NCBI RefSeq assembly: GCF_020740795.1
Contig: NC_067283.1
Span: 116,565,206 to 116,629,205, forward strand
Direction: 5' to 3'
DNA from: Apus apus
Taxonomy: Eukaryota > Chordata > Aves > Apodiformes > Apodidae
Length of the DNA stretch: 64,000 nt
The notes beneath the pieces are model-generated. The model saw only the letters and a list, made by a program, of their open reading frames with translations, was not told the DNA's origin and searched no databases. The position numbers and the translations under genes are program-made. How positions within the stretch are numbered: the stretch's first letter is position 1; the number at the start of each line of letters is the position of its first letter. Of the stretch, positions 37,302 through 50,000 are shown piece by piece.

Positions 37302-40113
37302 AGTCATATACACCTATAGTTCTGCATTCCATTATGCAACTTAAAAAGAAGCCCATGTACATGTAGTAAATGCACAACACAGTAGCAAAACTGCCACTAG
37401 CAATATTTGATGGACTCAAACTGCAAAAGAGTTCCAGCAGTCACTATCTGCTGTCAGCACTGCTGCACCCTAGCTTAAGCGATGTGATTCTTCTTTGGAA
37501 ATTTGAGTCATAGATGCTTCTCGCAGACCCTTCATGCAGTGAATCCCTTCCTGCCCCTTCTCACACTGTCAGTCCTTTGGTGATGTGGCCCTTTAACTGC
37601 CTTTCCATGCTGATCCACTGCAGAGGCAGAATATACACAACCCTGTAGTCCTTCGCTGACTAGGCAACAGCAGACACTGTCCAGTTAATAAAATTAAATA
37701 ACTTAAATTAAGTAAGTTTTTTTTCCTTCAGAGACACATACAGAACTTGTATACTGTACATAAGATTAATGAAACTGTAATACAGAGCTAATCCACATAA
37801 TACGTGATGGAGAGGTAAATTAAAAAATGGGTATAGCAGTTGTGGCTTGGAAATGGGATCATTACCTGTGCTGACATTCCTGCTTGACCTTTGGGTGATC
37901 TCCATTGGTTTAAAAATAATGGAATTTTAGCTATAGAGAAATTCAGAATTTGTTTCCTTCTATCTATTTGCTTTTTAAAATCAAGGAAAACAATTGCTAC
38001 AAGATTTTTTTCTAAGCATATGGCTCAGAATTGCATTCGTTTTTAAAGATGTATTATTTTGATGTAATCGTCATTATACCAGCCTTAGGGAAAATACCAA
38101 TTATTGTGTGATTTGCATGAGCTGGTGACAATGGAACAGTAGCGTGGTATGGTGCGGTGTATCACATGCTAATATCACAGCACTGAGGTGACTTAACCTG
38201 CTGTGTTAATTCACTGTTCTCTGGGGGATCACTTGAGAAACCCTGTTCCTTGAAAATGATAATCTCACTGCTGACCCTTTAAGTATCTTAAATTTTCTTA
38301 AAAGCTCACAGAGAATAATGTGACACTATTTTCTGTTCTCTATTGTGGATCTAATGAGAAGTGATGAAAAGAACAGATCTGCAGCAGACAAAAGGAAGCC
38401 ACAGGTTAATGCTTCATTTGGATTGCTTCAAATTTTACACATTACCACTCTTCACAAAAGTCTTTCTAGCAACCTTTTAAGGGTGACATCTGTACCTCTC
38501 AAAATAGGCACTACAACGTATCTTTCTTTACCAGTTCTGTTAAAGCTCATTTGTAATGAGTTAAAAGTAATTTTCCTTGTCCATTTAGTGTTTCAGTTGG
38601 CAAGTCAAAGGTTTTTATAGCTTTAGAATATGCTGCGATTTATTCTCTGTATTGATTTATTGTCTGATATTCAGACTGAGTAAAAACAGTGGCATGCAAG
38701 AGACCACCAAGTCCTGATGGCATTTATTCTCTCATAAATTAGAGGTAACTTCACCAATTTTAATTAATAATACTGCAGGTTTAGGCTGAGATCACATCCA
38801 CATTCAGTAAGCTCTCCTGATTAAAGAGAAACTGTGAGACCAAATGATGTTTGTTTTTTTAATAGTCTGTAGTTCAAAAGATTACAACTCAACATGAAAT
38901 CTCCAAGAAGACTCATCTTTGTGCTGGGTTCCCAGTTCACTCAGTGAAAATGTTATTGTCAGCTACTGTGAGACTAGAGTTTAGGGCCTTTCAAAATCTC
39001 TGTGGTGTTTATGTTAGTATTAAAGCTTTTGGAGGAAAATCTTCCAATGCCTGGGTATTTTCAAGGCAATGTAAGGGCACATGAGACATTCTAAAGGTGT
39101 GTATAATATGAAATTGTACCTTGTAATAATGAGGTTATTGATCCTGAAACAATAAAATTTGCCTATATTTTAATCTATTAGACATGCTGCAATTGCTGTG
39201 TTTTAATTTTTATTTCAAAATTTAGTTCACAGAAGTATTCAAGGGCCTTATCGGGATAAAAGAAAGAAAAAACCAATAACTATCTTCCAAATGGCTATTT
39301 TAAGATAAAAAAGTAATCACTTGTTCTCAGTGGCTGAGAAGACCAAGAAATCTTTAAATTGGGATGAATATTGGGAAAGACTTCCTGTGTGGAAGGAGGA
39401 GGGAGCAGCTGAGTGGCTAAGATTGCATTGTCCAGAAGCTGTTTTATTTTGTGGTAGGGAAGGGGCACAGCAGTTAGAACAAGTTAGGATGGTGAGATGT
39501 TTGATCTTCTTGGAAGATCCTCACAGTTCTACTGAGAAATAATCACAATATACTGGTATGAATGACTAGGAAAAAAAATACCTTATTCAGGCAGCTACTA
39601 CAACAAAATATTTATGAAAAAATAATGTATGTACTCCTGCAGTCCCTTTTCAGCTGAATCAACAGTGAGGCTGAATGCATTTAATTTAGAATTAGAATAC
39701 TAATTATTAAAAAGGAAGCCTTCTGAATATTGGGTTAATGACAGTTCTAGGGTTATATTAATGAATCTGTGTGAAGGAAGCCAGGCTGGAAAATGGCTAA
39801 TCAAAGCACAAGCTATTTTAAAGTGATTCCAATTTTATCTCATGACCTTCACAAAAAAAATATGCAATAACTGTATCAGTAAATACTCTGCTTTTTTTTT
39901 GCCTTTTTTTTTTTTTTCTTTTTTTTCCCCCATAGTTTAGTGCTTCTAAAAATATTTTATTCTTTATACTCAGGAAATAGAGAATACATAACACTTTGGA
40001 CTAAATAGGGGTCAAAATACATTTCTTATCATTACCTGGACTTGCAGAGCTCTGTCAGTGGTTAAAAACAGCCTGTTATTTTCAAGAAAGGTGGATTTGG
40101 GGTAACTTTAAAA
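37302..40113. other. Intronic stretch, nothing recognised beyond T-rich tracts
   Basis: AT-rich intron with no gene or bounded repeat that I can support. T-rich runs occur near 39892-39930. The open frames at 38345-38620 and 39321-39542 show no recognisable domain. Confidence 0.55.
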
Positions 40114-40257
40114 ATCAGAGAATGGTTTGAATTGGAAGGGACATTTGAAGATAATTTAATTCCAACCCTCATGCCATGGTCAGTGACACCTCCCACTAGA
40201 TCAGGTTTCTCAAAGCCCTGTCCAACCTGTTCATGTGCTGTTCAGAACTGATGAGGG
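40114..40257 (-). mobile_element. CR1 LINE 3' fragment (antisense)
   Basis: The + strand reads ATCAGAGAATGGTTTGAATT, GGAAGGGACATTTGAAGA, CCAACCCTCATGCCATGG and CACCTCCCACTAGATCAGG, the reverse complement of a CR1 tail. Similarity to the other antisense copies fades after about 40235, so the inner edge is approximate. The copy is diverged. Confidence 0.88.
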
Positions 40258-43092
40258 GGGGAAAAAGCCCTACATAATGTCTGTTAGCATAATTTCTGAA
40301 TACTCCAAATTAATATTCAGATATATTATAAGTTTAATCTTATTTCATGAGTTTATGAAGCTCAGAGTCATCATCATCTCCTAATTGATGGGATACTGTG
40401 TAATGCCCCTTCTTGTTCTGTGTTGTCTGGGGATGGAAAAGCAGTGTGTTTAAGAGGTTAGCTATCATTTTTTTCCTCCAGTGTAGTATGTAATGATAGT
40501 GCAATAAAACTAATAATGCTTTGACAGCTTTTTCATTCTTCTATTGTATTCTAATTTGTTTCTGTTAGTCACACAAATGCTCTGACTAATGATTCTAACT
40601 GTGGCAGTTTGTGAAACCAAAGAGAAACAGTGATCTTCTGGAGATACGGAGACCCTTGAACTGTACTGAAAAATATAGTTGGAGACTGAGATTGGATTAA
40701 ACTCATAGTTAGAGGTTCTGATGTCTATGGGGTGCAAAACAGGAAGTTAAAATAGTAAGAGTTTGCTATCATAGACAGATGTCAGCAACATTAAGGCTTG
40801 CATTGCCAGCTCCTCACAGATTCACAAAAGTTGTACGCCGTGCAAAGTTTTGTGCTCAGCTTACTGTTGACTCTTCATATCAGATGAAATAGACCTCTCT
40901 GTACAGAACTTCTCACTCTTAAGTATTTCTTCTGTGTATCACTCAATTCCATCAGCTTCTGGCCTATGCGGTAGAAAGGTAAAGTATGCAGCACCTCACA
41001 GAAATTCTTAGATTCTGTTGGAATATTTGGTCTTGTGGGTGTGTTTGGTTTTGGTTTGTTGGTTGGTTTTGGTTTTGTGTTTTTTTTTCTTTTTTTTCAG
41101 TATGGAAATGGCTTCATTTTTTTGGTTCTGCTTTCATTTTTGAAAGTGGTCTTGCTCTTGCTTTCATTGGTTTGAATACATAACATTTCTGATACTTTTG
41201 GCATTCGATAGACAGCCCCAGAGTCAATCAAACAGCACAAGTAACAGGAGGTTCTTGACTGCTATAACAGGAGAAGGAGGAAATACAACAACAGGGAAAT
41301 CAAATAATCCCAGTTTGCTCTTATCTTTCACAGGAAGTCAACTAACAGCTACAAAAGGGAAAAAAAATCTGTTCATTAGGTTGCTTTGTATATATTATCC
41401 TTCATTCTGTTATGTGATTATTCTTTATTAACCTTGTTAGGGAACACTTCTCAGAAGGATTTTGGTCTGAAATGCTGTTTTGGTAAAAGCTGGAACATTT
41501 TCTCAACTTGTTTTAAAAAAAAAATTTCTTAGGGACTTACTATGAAGTCCAGAATGAAAGTCCCATTCAAGAGCAACAAAATGTAGTAGCAGTACCAGCA
41601 CAATGATCCAGATTCACTTCATAAGTCTGTGTTCAACAATCTGGCTTGAGTTAGGCACAGAAAGAGTTTATCTGTATTTCTTCAGTCAAAGGGGGAACTG
41701 AGCAGAGTAGAGGCATGAATCTGTGCATCTCTTATAGTCATTCCATGGAATAAGTCTCTCCCAATTTTTTTCCCCATTGGAGCCCTTTTCCTTCACATAG
41801 ATAAACCTTCATAATGCTGAGAAAAGAAAGGCTGATTCTAGAAGCTGTGGAAAAGTCCTAAGTGCTTATATTTGGCCCACTGACATTTTCATTTAGCATT
41901 ATGAAATCAAAGGGTTCCAACAAGGGTGACTAGGAGAGGCTTATTTAGTATCAAGCCAAACTCCAGGGAGACTCCTAGCCACTTAATTATCCTGTGTGCC
42001 TTCTCCTTTTTCCTATGTCTCCTTGCCCAGCTTTTACTTAGCAAGTTTTGTTTGTGTATAGGAGTGGAATAAATATAATTTCCAAAACCTTGCATTTCCA
42101 TGGACTTCTGTTTACCACCTAGTTTTAGATTTTAAGATAACAATGAAAATAAGTGTGTGTTCTTGAGTCTTTTTATGGAATCATAATAAAAATAGTACTA
42201 AGCTTATTTCAGAGTTCATCCCTTTAATATGTAAGCTGATTTCACTAAGGCTGACTTCTAAGACACTTATATTTTATAATTAATTCTAATGTAGTATGTA
42301 GAACACCTGCTGTCTCTAAGGTCTTTCATTCACAAAAAGTAACAATTTTAGCTTTATCCCTTTGAGGCAAGTAATAAATATTTTCTTGCGTAGCTCCCTT
42401 CTTTTTTTTCACTGGAAAGGTGAGAAAAAAGTGTCTCTCTCAAAGCCTTTGCTGTCTTTGATTTCATGGTGGTTTGGCTCCAGTGATTTGTTTCTTTCAG
42501 GCACTACACAGCAGGGTCTTGGACTTTAGGGTCATAAGCTGCAATAAAATTGAAGATCTTTTTTACCAGAAACCATGGGCACTTATCACTTGAAATCAAA
42601 TAGAATTGCCATTAATGTTTTCTTTGAGACTGAATAGTAGAGGGCAGTATAGCTGAAGCAAACTGACGTTCTATTAAAATGGGAATCAAAATGTGCAGTG
42701 GCCTGTTCTCATAGACAACACAGCAGATTTAAATTCTAGGGCTTATTGAAGAGCCCATGAGAGCAGAGCTTTTACCCTACCTGATTAGGTCTCACCCCTG
42801 CTGGTCACTGTCCCCCCAGCCTTACACTCTCTGGGTCTTGACTTTCCCACAGAGGGACTGCTGCTGCCCTGGAAGGCAGGGCAGAACATAGTGTATTTCA
42901 GATTGTGTTGCTGCTCATGGTCGCCCATCTTAAGTGTCACCAGCCAAAGTCCTTGAGCATCCCCCAGCATCCATCTCCTTGAAGTGAGGTGATCTCCAGG
43001 ATCTTCCTGGACTTCTAAGATCTCTCCACCAGCTGAGATCTTCACTCTTCTTCCTGAAACCACCTCCTCTCCTCACCAACCCTTCTGTCTGG
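40258..43092. other. Intronic stretch with a GGTTTTG-rich tract
   Basis: No gene recognised. A low-complexity GGTTTTG/TTTTTC tract lies at 41039-41098 and ends in a pyrimidine run plus CAG, which resembles a splice acceptor but is followed by no credible exon. The part from about 42780 to 43092 is noticeably more GC-rich than the intron average and abuts the second solo LTR. I cannot assign it. Confidence 0.5.
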
Positions 43093-44093
43093 TGGTGTCG
43101 TTTGGGCCTAACATGACAACAAAAGAAACAGCCCCATGGCCGCTCACTCAACTCCCCCCACGAACCTCCAAACACACACTGGGATAAGGAGGACAAAGCT
43201 CCTGGGTCAAGACAAAGGACAAGGAGGGTTCTTCACCGATTAAGGTCCCGGGCAAAACAAACTCAACTTGGGGAAAAAATAATAATTTAATTTCACACTC
43301 ATCAAACACACACAGGACACAGACAACACAAAGAGCAGGGCTTGCATATGTTACCCCACCCCTTCCATCTTCCCAAGTCCAAATCACTTTGTTCCCAGTT
43401 TCTCTCCCTCCTTCCCCCCAGCGGCACAGGGGGACAGGGGATGGGGTTTAAGTCAGTTCACAGGCTGGTGGTTCCTGCCGTGCCATCCTCCTCAGGAAGA
43501 AGGATTCCTTACAGTCCTTCCCTGCTTCCCCATGGGGTCCCTCCCATGGGAGAGAGTCCTCCACGAACCTCTCCTTCATGAATCCTTCCCAAGAGGTTCG
43601 GAGGTGCTCCAGCCTGGGCTTCCCACAGAGTCACGGGCTGCTTCGGGAACAGCCACCTCCCCTGGCGCCGGGGTCTTCCAAAGCTGCGTAATCAGAGTCC
43701 ACTGGCAGCAAATCCTCTGGTCACAAAATCCAAGTCCACTGGCCAAGTTCACCCTTCCTGGCGCCTTCAGGGAATGTTCCACCATGTTCCTCCATGAGTG
43801 CAGGGGGACAGGCTGCCATCTCGCCCTGGATTGCAGAAAAACTTCTGCTTGGGCACCTTCTTCCCCTTCTTCCTCACCAACCACCAGCACTTCTCTGACT
43901 TCCAGCACAGCTCTTCTCCCTCTGCTTCTCTGCTCAGGTGTTATATCAGTTCTTTTGTATGTTAATTGCTGAGGCACATCTGTAGTCCCTCTAGTGGCTC
44001 TTTGGTTGGTTTTGGAGCAGAGGGAGCTTCTCAGCTTCCACTTCTGTGATCCTTCCTCCGCTACCAAAAAACCCACCAAACCAAACCAGAACA
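43093..44093 (-). mobile_element. Solo LTR of an ERVL-type endogenous retrovirus, antisense, with perfect 5-bp duplication
   Basis: On the minus strand it starts TGTTCTGGTTTGGTTTGGTG followed by GGGTTTTTTGGTAGCGG, a pattern typical of avian ERVL LTRs. It includes the family's repeated CCCATGG-GGGACC segments, then CCCTGTGCCGCTGGGGGGAA, a polyadenylation region around AATTAAATTATT (complement of about 43280-43292), a GAGTTTGTTTTGCCCGGGAC block, and the end CGACACCA. Exact TCTGG pentamers flank it (43088-43092 and 44094-44098). The TG...CA ends and 5-bp duplication define a 1001-bp solo LTR. It holds no gag, pol or env. The 172-codon minus-strand frame at 43576-44094 lies almost wholly inside the LTR and is not a gene. 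Confidence 0.88.
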
Positions 44094-44098
44094 TCTGG

Positions 44099-47000
44099 CA
44101 GCTGGAGTTTTCTCCAGAACCACAACCCCCAATTTCCCAGTCTGAATGGTCTCTGTGCAGAAGTACAGTGCATGATCAGTCTCCTAATTGGTGACTCTCC
44201 TGTCTCCTTATTAGTAAGAGGATTTAGGGCGTGTCACTTCTGTTCAGCACAGGTGTTACTGAAATTTTCTCCTAGCTCGTATCAGTTACAGCAAATGAGT
44301 AGCAGACTTCTGCTGGAGGACTCAGATGTTCAGCTTTGGATATTGATCCCACACACATACATACATCCAATTATGAGCTGCCTGTTGACATTCACAGTTC
44401 AAGCTATTTTTTTCACCTATGTCTCCCATTTGCGTTGGGAAAGCCATGGAAGGTCTAATACTACAGGCTTCAGGAGCCCCCTTGCTATTTTCATCCTAAA
44501 TAGTCTCCTGGCTATGATATTCTTAAACCAAACTGAATTTATATCTGCGGAGACTGTTCGCACCAAAATTTCTTATCTGTAAACAATCTATTGTCTCTTT
44601 CTTTTTGTCTTCATCTCAGCCCTTTAGAGATTATGACAGAATTTGACATTTTTGAATTCTCCTGCACACGTTCCCAAACTGGCATTCACATCCAATGCTT
44701 CTCTCTGCTCTACACACCTTTTTTTAATCTCAGCATTTAGCTGTGTTCAGCTACCTTTTCTGGTCTGAGAAATGATTGATACTCTTGGGTGAATTTTAAT
44801 TGTGTTGTACAAGGATGGGATCATGTGATTCCCATTAACATTTATGGGAGTCGTATAATTAAATCCCTGTGCACCACAGTGAAAATTTACCCTTCTGTCT
44901 CCTTCCCTTTGTTGGGCAATTGTATGCCATGTAGTTGCAGTAGTTAGAATGTATTAAAAGAAATGCCGAAATACAATGTTATTCTTCTTTATTCCCTTCT
45001 TACTCCCCACCCTCCCACACAGAAATTGCTCCTTTTTAAGGGGGGAAATTCTTATGAAATTTTCCTTTGTCAGCACTGAATATGCCAGAGACAGGATGTG
45101 AGTTAAGAGTGTAGAAGGCTGTTTCTTGCAGTTATCTGAAGCTGTCGTAATTCCAAGACTTGTGTAACTTGGATGCTCTCCCAGCAGCTGCCATGTAGCC
45201 CTGCAGATGACAGATTAAGTTTAATTTATTGGCCCTACATAATGGAAGAAGGTCAAGGTTTTTACTTTATTTGGTTTTGGTTTGAAGCCACCCAGGTTGA
45301 CAGTAGCCAGAATCATTACTGTACAATGAATTTGCAATTGCTTGTGAAAGGAACCCAGTATTCTTAATAGAGTTCCAAGTGGACAGGTGTCCAAATGGCA
45401 GTTAGCAGTGAAGGAATTATTAGGGCTGTTGCAAAGAAGCCAAAGATGAAAAAAAAGCATTGGGCCTAGAGACACATCTGACCAGAGGTAGTGATTGCTC
45501 ATTGTAAGTGGTGAAAGCAAAATACTGGTATTAGAAAGAAAATGTTAGTGTCATTGCATATGCTACCCTGATATTATAGCTAAATTAGATTCTTTTGTTG
45601 GTGCAATTATGGGTTTTCAGAGACAGCCACCTTTTGTTTGTATGTTGTAAAGGGAATGGGTAAATAATATTTATTTCCATTTCATTATAAAACCAAACTA
45701 CGCTTACTGTCATTTCTCCACTTCTTGTTAGCTAACTGCACACTGTACTGTAGAAAAAAGAACAGTTATCCACTGAAAGAGGAATGTTCCTGTTTCTCAT
45801 CTACATAAACTCATTCAGATAAGCAATGTCTTAGCAGTCATCTGCTATTAAGTGCTGAGTCATTTGATTGCTGTTTCTGGAGTCTTTTGCTGACTCCAGA
45901 GATGCTTCAGCTCTCGGCTTCCTGGTCAAAACAAAGACCTGAATCAGAAGTGGCAGCAGCAAGTTAAATACTGTGAATGCGTTTTTAATTTAGGAAAATC
46001 CTCACTAAGTTTTCACATGTTCCTAAGTCAAAACAAGCTGCAGTGAATTCGGATACATCTTTTAGTTCCACCTGGTTGCTCAGGTCTTTTTATACTTTTT
46101 AATGCATATACATACGTGTGTGTGTTTATCTATGTTTGTTCTTATATAGTCATACATGTGGATTTGCATTTAGCTTAATATTTTTTACCTCAACATTGGC
46201 TAAAGTGGCTGCTGTATAAATTAGGGTCTACATTAAAAAAATCTGTGCATATAAAAAAAGGAATCTCTAGGATTTAATTCCAAAAGTGCACCTACAGTCG
46301 TTTTGCTTAGGCAGAACCAGCATAAGGCATAGTGAATCTTGGTCTCTTGAAAATGCAATTCATAATTTATAAAGGTTGTAGAAATTTGCCTTTGCTGTGC
46401 CAATTAAGACTGGAAGTTTGGTTTACGTAAACTGCATATAGATTGCATACCTTGATATGGCAGTGGAGAAATCTATATTGACAAATTATTCAAAATCTAT
46501 TGCTTTTTTAAATGAATCTGACTTAACATTTTGAAGCAGTGCAGTGTAAAAACTAGGCTAACACCAAAGAAAGCTTTCCTAGAGTGTAATAAAAACAAAA
46601 TGTAAATTCCTGAGTGAATACTTAAAAGAAACTTGAAAAGGCTATTAGCAAGCCAATCTGCTTGCTGATTCCACATAGATTAATGTAAAAGATGACATAA
46701 ATAATTTTTATTGTTTAAGTTATTTCATGCAATCTCCTTCAAATCCCAGCAGAAATATTTGTGGCCCTGATAATACGTCCAGTTTTCCATGTAGCTGTCA
46801 TTAGTTCTCATAATGAACAGGTGTGTTTTGAAAGTCCTCCTCCAAGTACACAGGAACTTCACTACCTGCCTTTGATTTCTGTTGATAATCTGCTTTAAAA
46901 TGTAATTAATTTTTAAGACTGAGATTTTAAACGATGCCAATGAACATTATTTGCTCAAGATTTTACCAACTAGTAGGAATCGTACTTCAAATATAGTTAG

Positions 47001-50000
47001 TAAAATACTCTTCTTCTCCTATAGAAGGCTAGGACATATTACAGCAAATACTGTTATTTCACACAAAAAGCAAGTCTTGCCCTATGATCCTGTGATGACA
47101 GTTATTTAATGATTTGGTCACTTTTTGGTCTGTGGTTCAGCAAGCATTTTAAGCATTTACCCATCTGAATTCAACTCTAAATAAATAAGGCTTTACCAGT
47201 TCAACAAGTGGTCAGTGGCTTTTACTCAGTGCTATATTTAGTCACACATAAAAATCTTAAATTTTAGTCTTAAGTGGTAATAAGTAAATAATACTTCCGA
47301 TTTTCTTCTTGTGAATCAATCTCCCATTATATCAAGTGTATTATTGTGTACACTTTCTTAATGTGCATTGTCTTACCTAGTGTTTCAACTTCATCTTTTA
47401 CCAAAGTAGGAACATATGCCAAAGCCTGTTTTCAAAAGCCTCAGAACTTAATTTTTAAGTCAGTGCACTTAATAATCCAATAGGTCACAGAAGAATGAAT
47501 GCACTAATAATTAGTCATTTTATTTGAGACTTCTTCTTTAGCCAGTCTTCTACTTTTAATGAAACAGAGTTTATTAAAGTAGGGTTTAGTGGTTTAATGG
47601 TCATTAATACAAAAATCAATATTGGCTTTTATTTTGCATGTATCGCTGTAAAATATTTTGATTACATTTCTGGCTGGCGAAGGCTTTTTCTGTGAAAAAT
47701 ACTGAAATGTCACCCTTTGGGATTTCTTTTGCAGCATGCTGGAAACTAATACTCTTCTCCTAATGGATCAAAATGTGTGTGCTATTAACATAGCTCGAAA
47801 AAATACTTGTAGTTATGTCTTCCATTAACACCTTCACTGAATATAGGTCAGCCCTGATTATATTCCTGCTAATAGAGGGAGACTCTTTTTTTGATAATAT
47901 CTTCACATTTAAGTAGTTATCTTTTTTCCATGTAATAAGGCATTTCGTAGTGTGACTTGGGTTCTGGCTGCTGACCAGTATGGTATGAGATTAAATGAAA
48001 AATGCCTGGTGGTTCTGAGGGTATGTTTTATGAGCACGTGGACTTGTTAGAGCACACAGACAAGGTAGATACAATTTTTGCTGATCCACTTTCTGTTTTT
48101 CCTTAAAAAAAAGTAAGAATAAGCATAAGCATCAAATAATAAAGATTAATTATTAGACATGCTACTTGCGATGCTGCCAGGAGTTATCTGCTTATGTTAC
48201 TGAAATGACCAAAAAGAAACGTTTTGTTGGAGCATGGGTGGGAGGAGAAACAGGCTATAGGCAGCCTACAGAAATCTGTAACAGGAACAGTAGAATACTT
48301 CAGGTTAATCTATTTCAGGGTGTTGTCCATGATACATGCTAGAAAAGAATGAAGTAAAACTTACTGTGGAAGAGGAGATAAAAGCAACCATGCCCTTTAA
48401 TGGTTTTGTCTTTTACTGCTAGATAACCACTTAAGCTGTCTGAGTTGACAAAGATCATAAATAAGATAGTAGATAAGAAGCAGTTGGTGCCAACATAGCT
48501 TCAAGGAAACCTTAAGACACGAGCTCTTTTTATAATTACATACACTAAATTTAACAACAAAACATTATAATATACAACACTGGCTTATGTTAAACTGTTT
48601 AAGCAGTTCAAGAAACATGGATTGGTATCCTACCAGGACAGATACCTGTGTATAAAGCTATTTGACTCCTGCACTGAAAAAAACAAAGGTGATATGAAGC
48701 TTTGCCTCCTGACTCTGACACGTTGCTTTCTGCTAGTGGAGTAGACCAGATATATCTTTTATTACTTTTATTAGCACAAATGAAGTTAATGGACAGGTTT
48801 TATTTCTGTAAAGCAGTGTGTATGTATTTAGTAACATAAACCATTTAGAGGTATTGTTAAATCCCCTGAAGCATGCAGATTTTTGTTGAGCTTGATCTCA
48901 AAAATCTTTCCATTTTAGGCTGTCTGTTGATCAGTAAAGAATTAATTTCCAGTTTAATCGTTCTATCTACTGTGTGTCCTTTACAGGTACAGTCTTAGAA
49001 CAAGTTATTATCAGTGATGGTGAGAGACAGCAAATTGTACTAAGCATATTAAAATACGGACTAATTTTCAGGATTATGTGCCACAAAGCTAATGGTCTTT
49101 ACTTCAACAAAATGTAGCTCTGCACTATCTACACATTTATTTTAAGGAATATTTCTGTGCTTTCATAAATTACACCTGGACGACTTACTTGCCATTTAAG
49201 AACTCAGTATCTATGGGCAGCAATTTCTCTCTTTTATTTTATTAAAAAGCTGTTCTTAAAGCTCCATTTTTGAGATGTAAAGCTTAGAAGACATTTGCTT
49301 TGAATTTTACCCCTTTTAGTTGCAGACAGTATGTAAAAAAAAACAACTTAAAGCAGTATAGAAGAAAGCAGAAAATTAGAACAATTTATTTCAATTTCAT
49401 CTTTGTGCATACAGATCTAGTTTCACTATTGCTGAGCATCTGCACTTAGCCATGTTTTTTAGCAAAATTAATGGTAATTTTAAGAACTTAAGTCCTGATG
49501 AATACGGGCTTTTGCTTCTCTGCTTCTTTCTGTGTAGAGTTCAGGTCTGTGCATTGCCAGAGAATGCAGCTAATCTGTTATCCAGTCCTGTAGCTATTTA
49601 CAGTAAATAAGTAGTTCAAGAATTTGGGCATTACCATCTGTTAATTAGCTAACTGTTATTAGCAGCCTTGGAAAGAAGCTTCTAGCTATAAGGTATGAAG
49701 AGTTAAATTTAGGCCCTTTTTTTTTTACCATTAGCCTGTCCATTGATAGCAAGGGGTTTTTATCAGTTAATTATGGTATTTCACATATTCATATGTTTCA
49801 TATTCATATATTTTGTAGTTCGAATATAGCTATTCATATGTGCAATAGAATTATAGTTCCACCCACCAACATTGAGAGCAGACCTAGTTTTTTCGCTATA
49901 TGCTTAATAAAAACAATGGAGAATTAATTGTGGGAGACAATTCTGTTGTTTGCATTTTTGTTGCAATTAGTAACATTGGATAAACTTTTCTGTGTGTTGG

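Noticed and set aside
41039..41098. GGTTTTG tract as an LTR start, or its end as a splice acceptor
   Set aside because: It resembles the GGTTTGGTTTTGG of avian LTRs, but no other LTR block follows. The pyrimidine run plus CAG leads into no conserved exon.
43576..44094. Minus-strand open frame of 172 codons
   Set aside because: It falls almost entirely within the solo LTR and has no resemblance to a viral or cellular protein.
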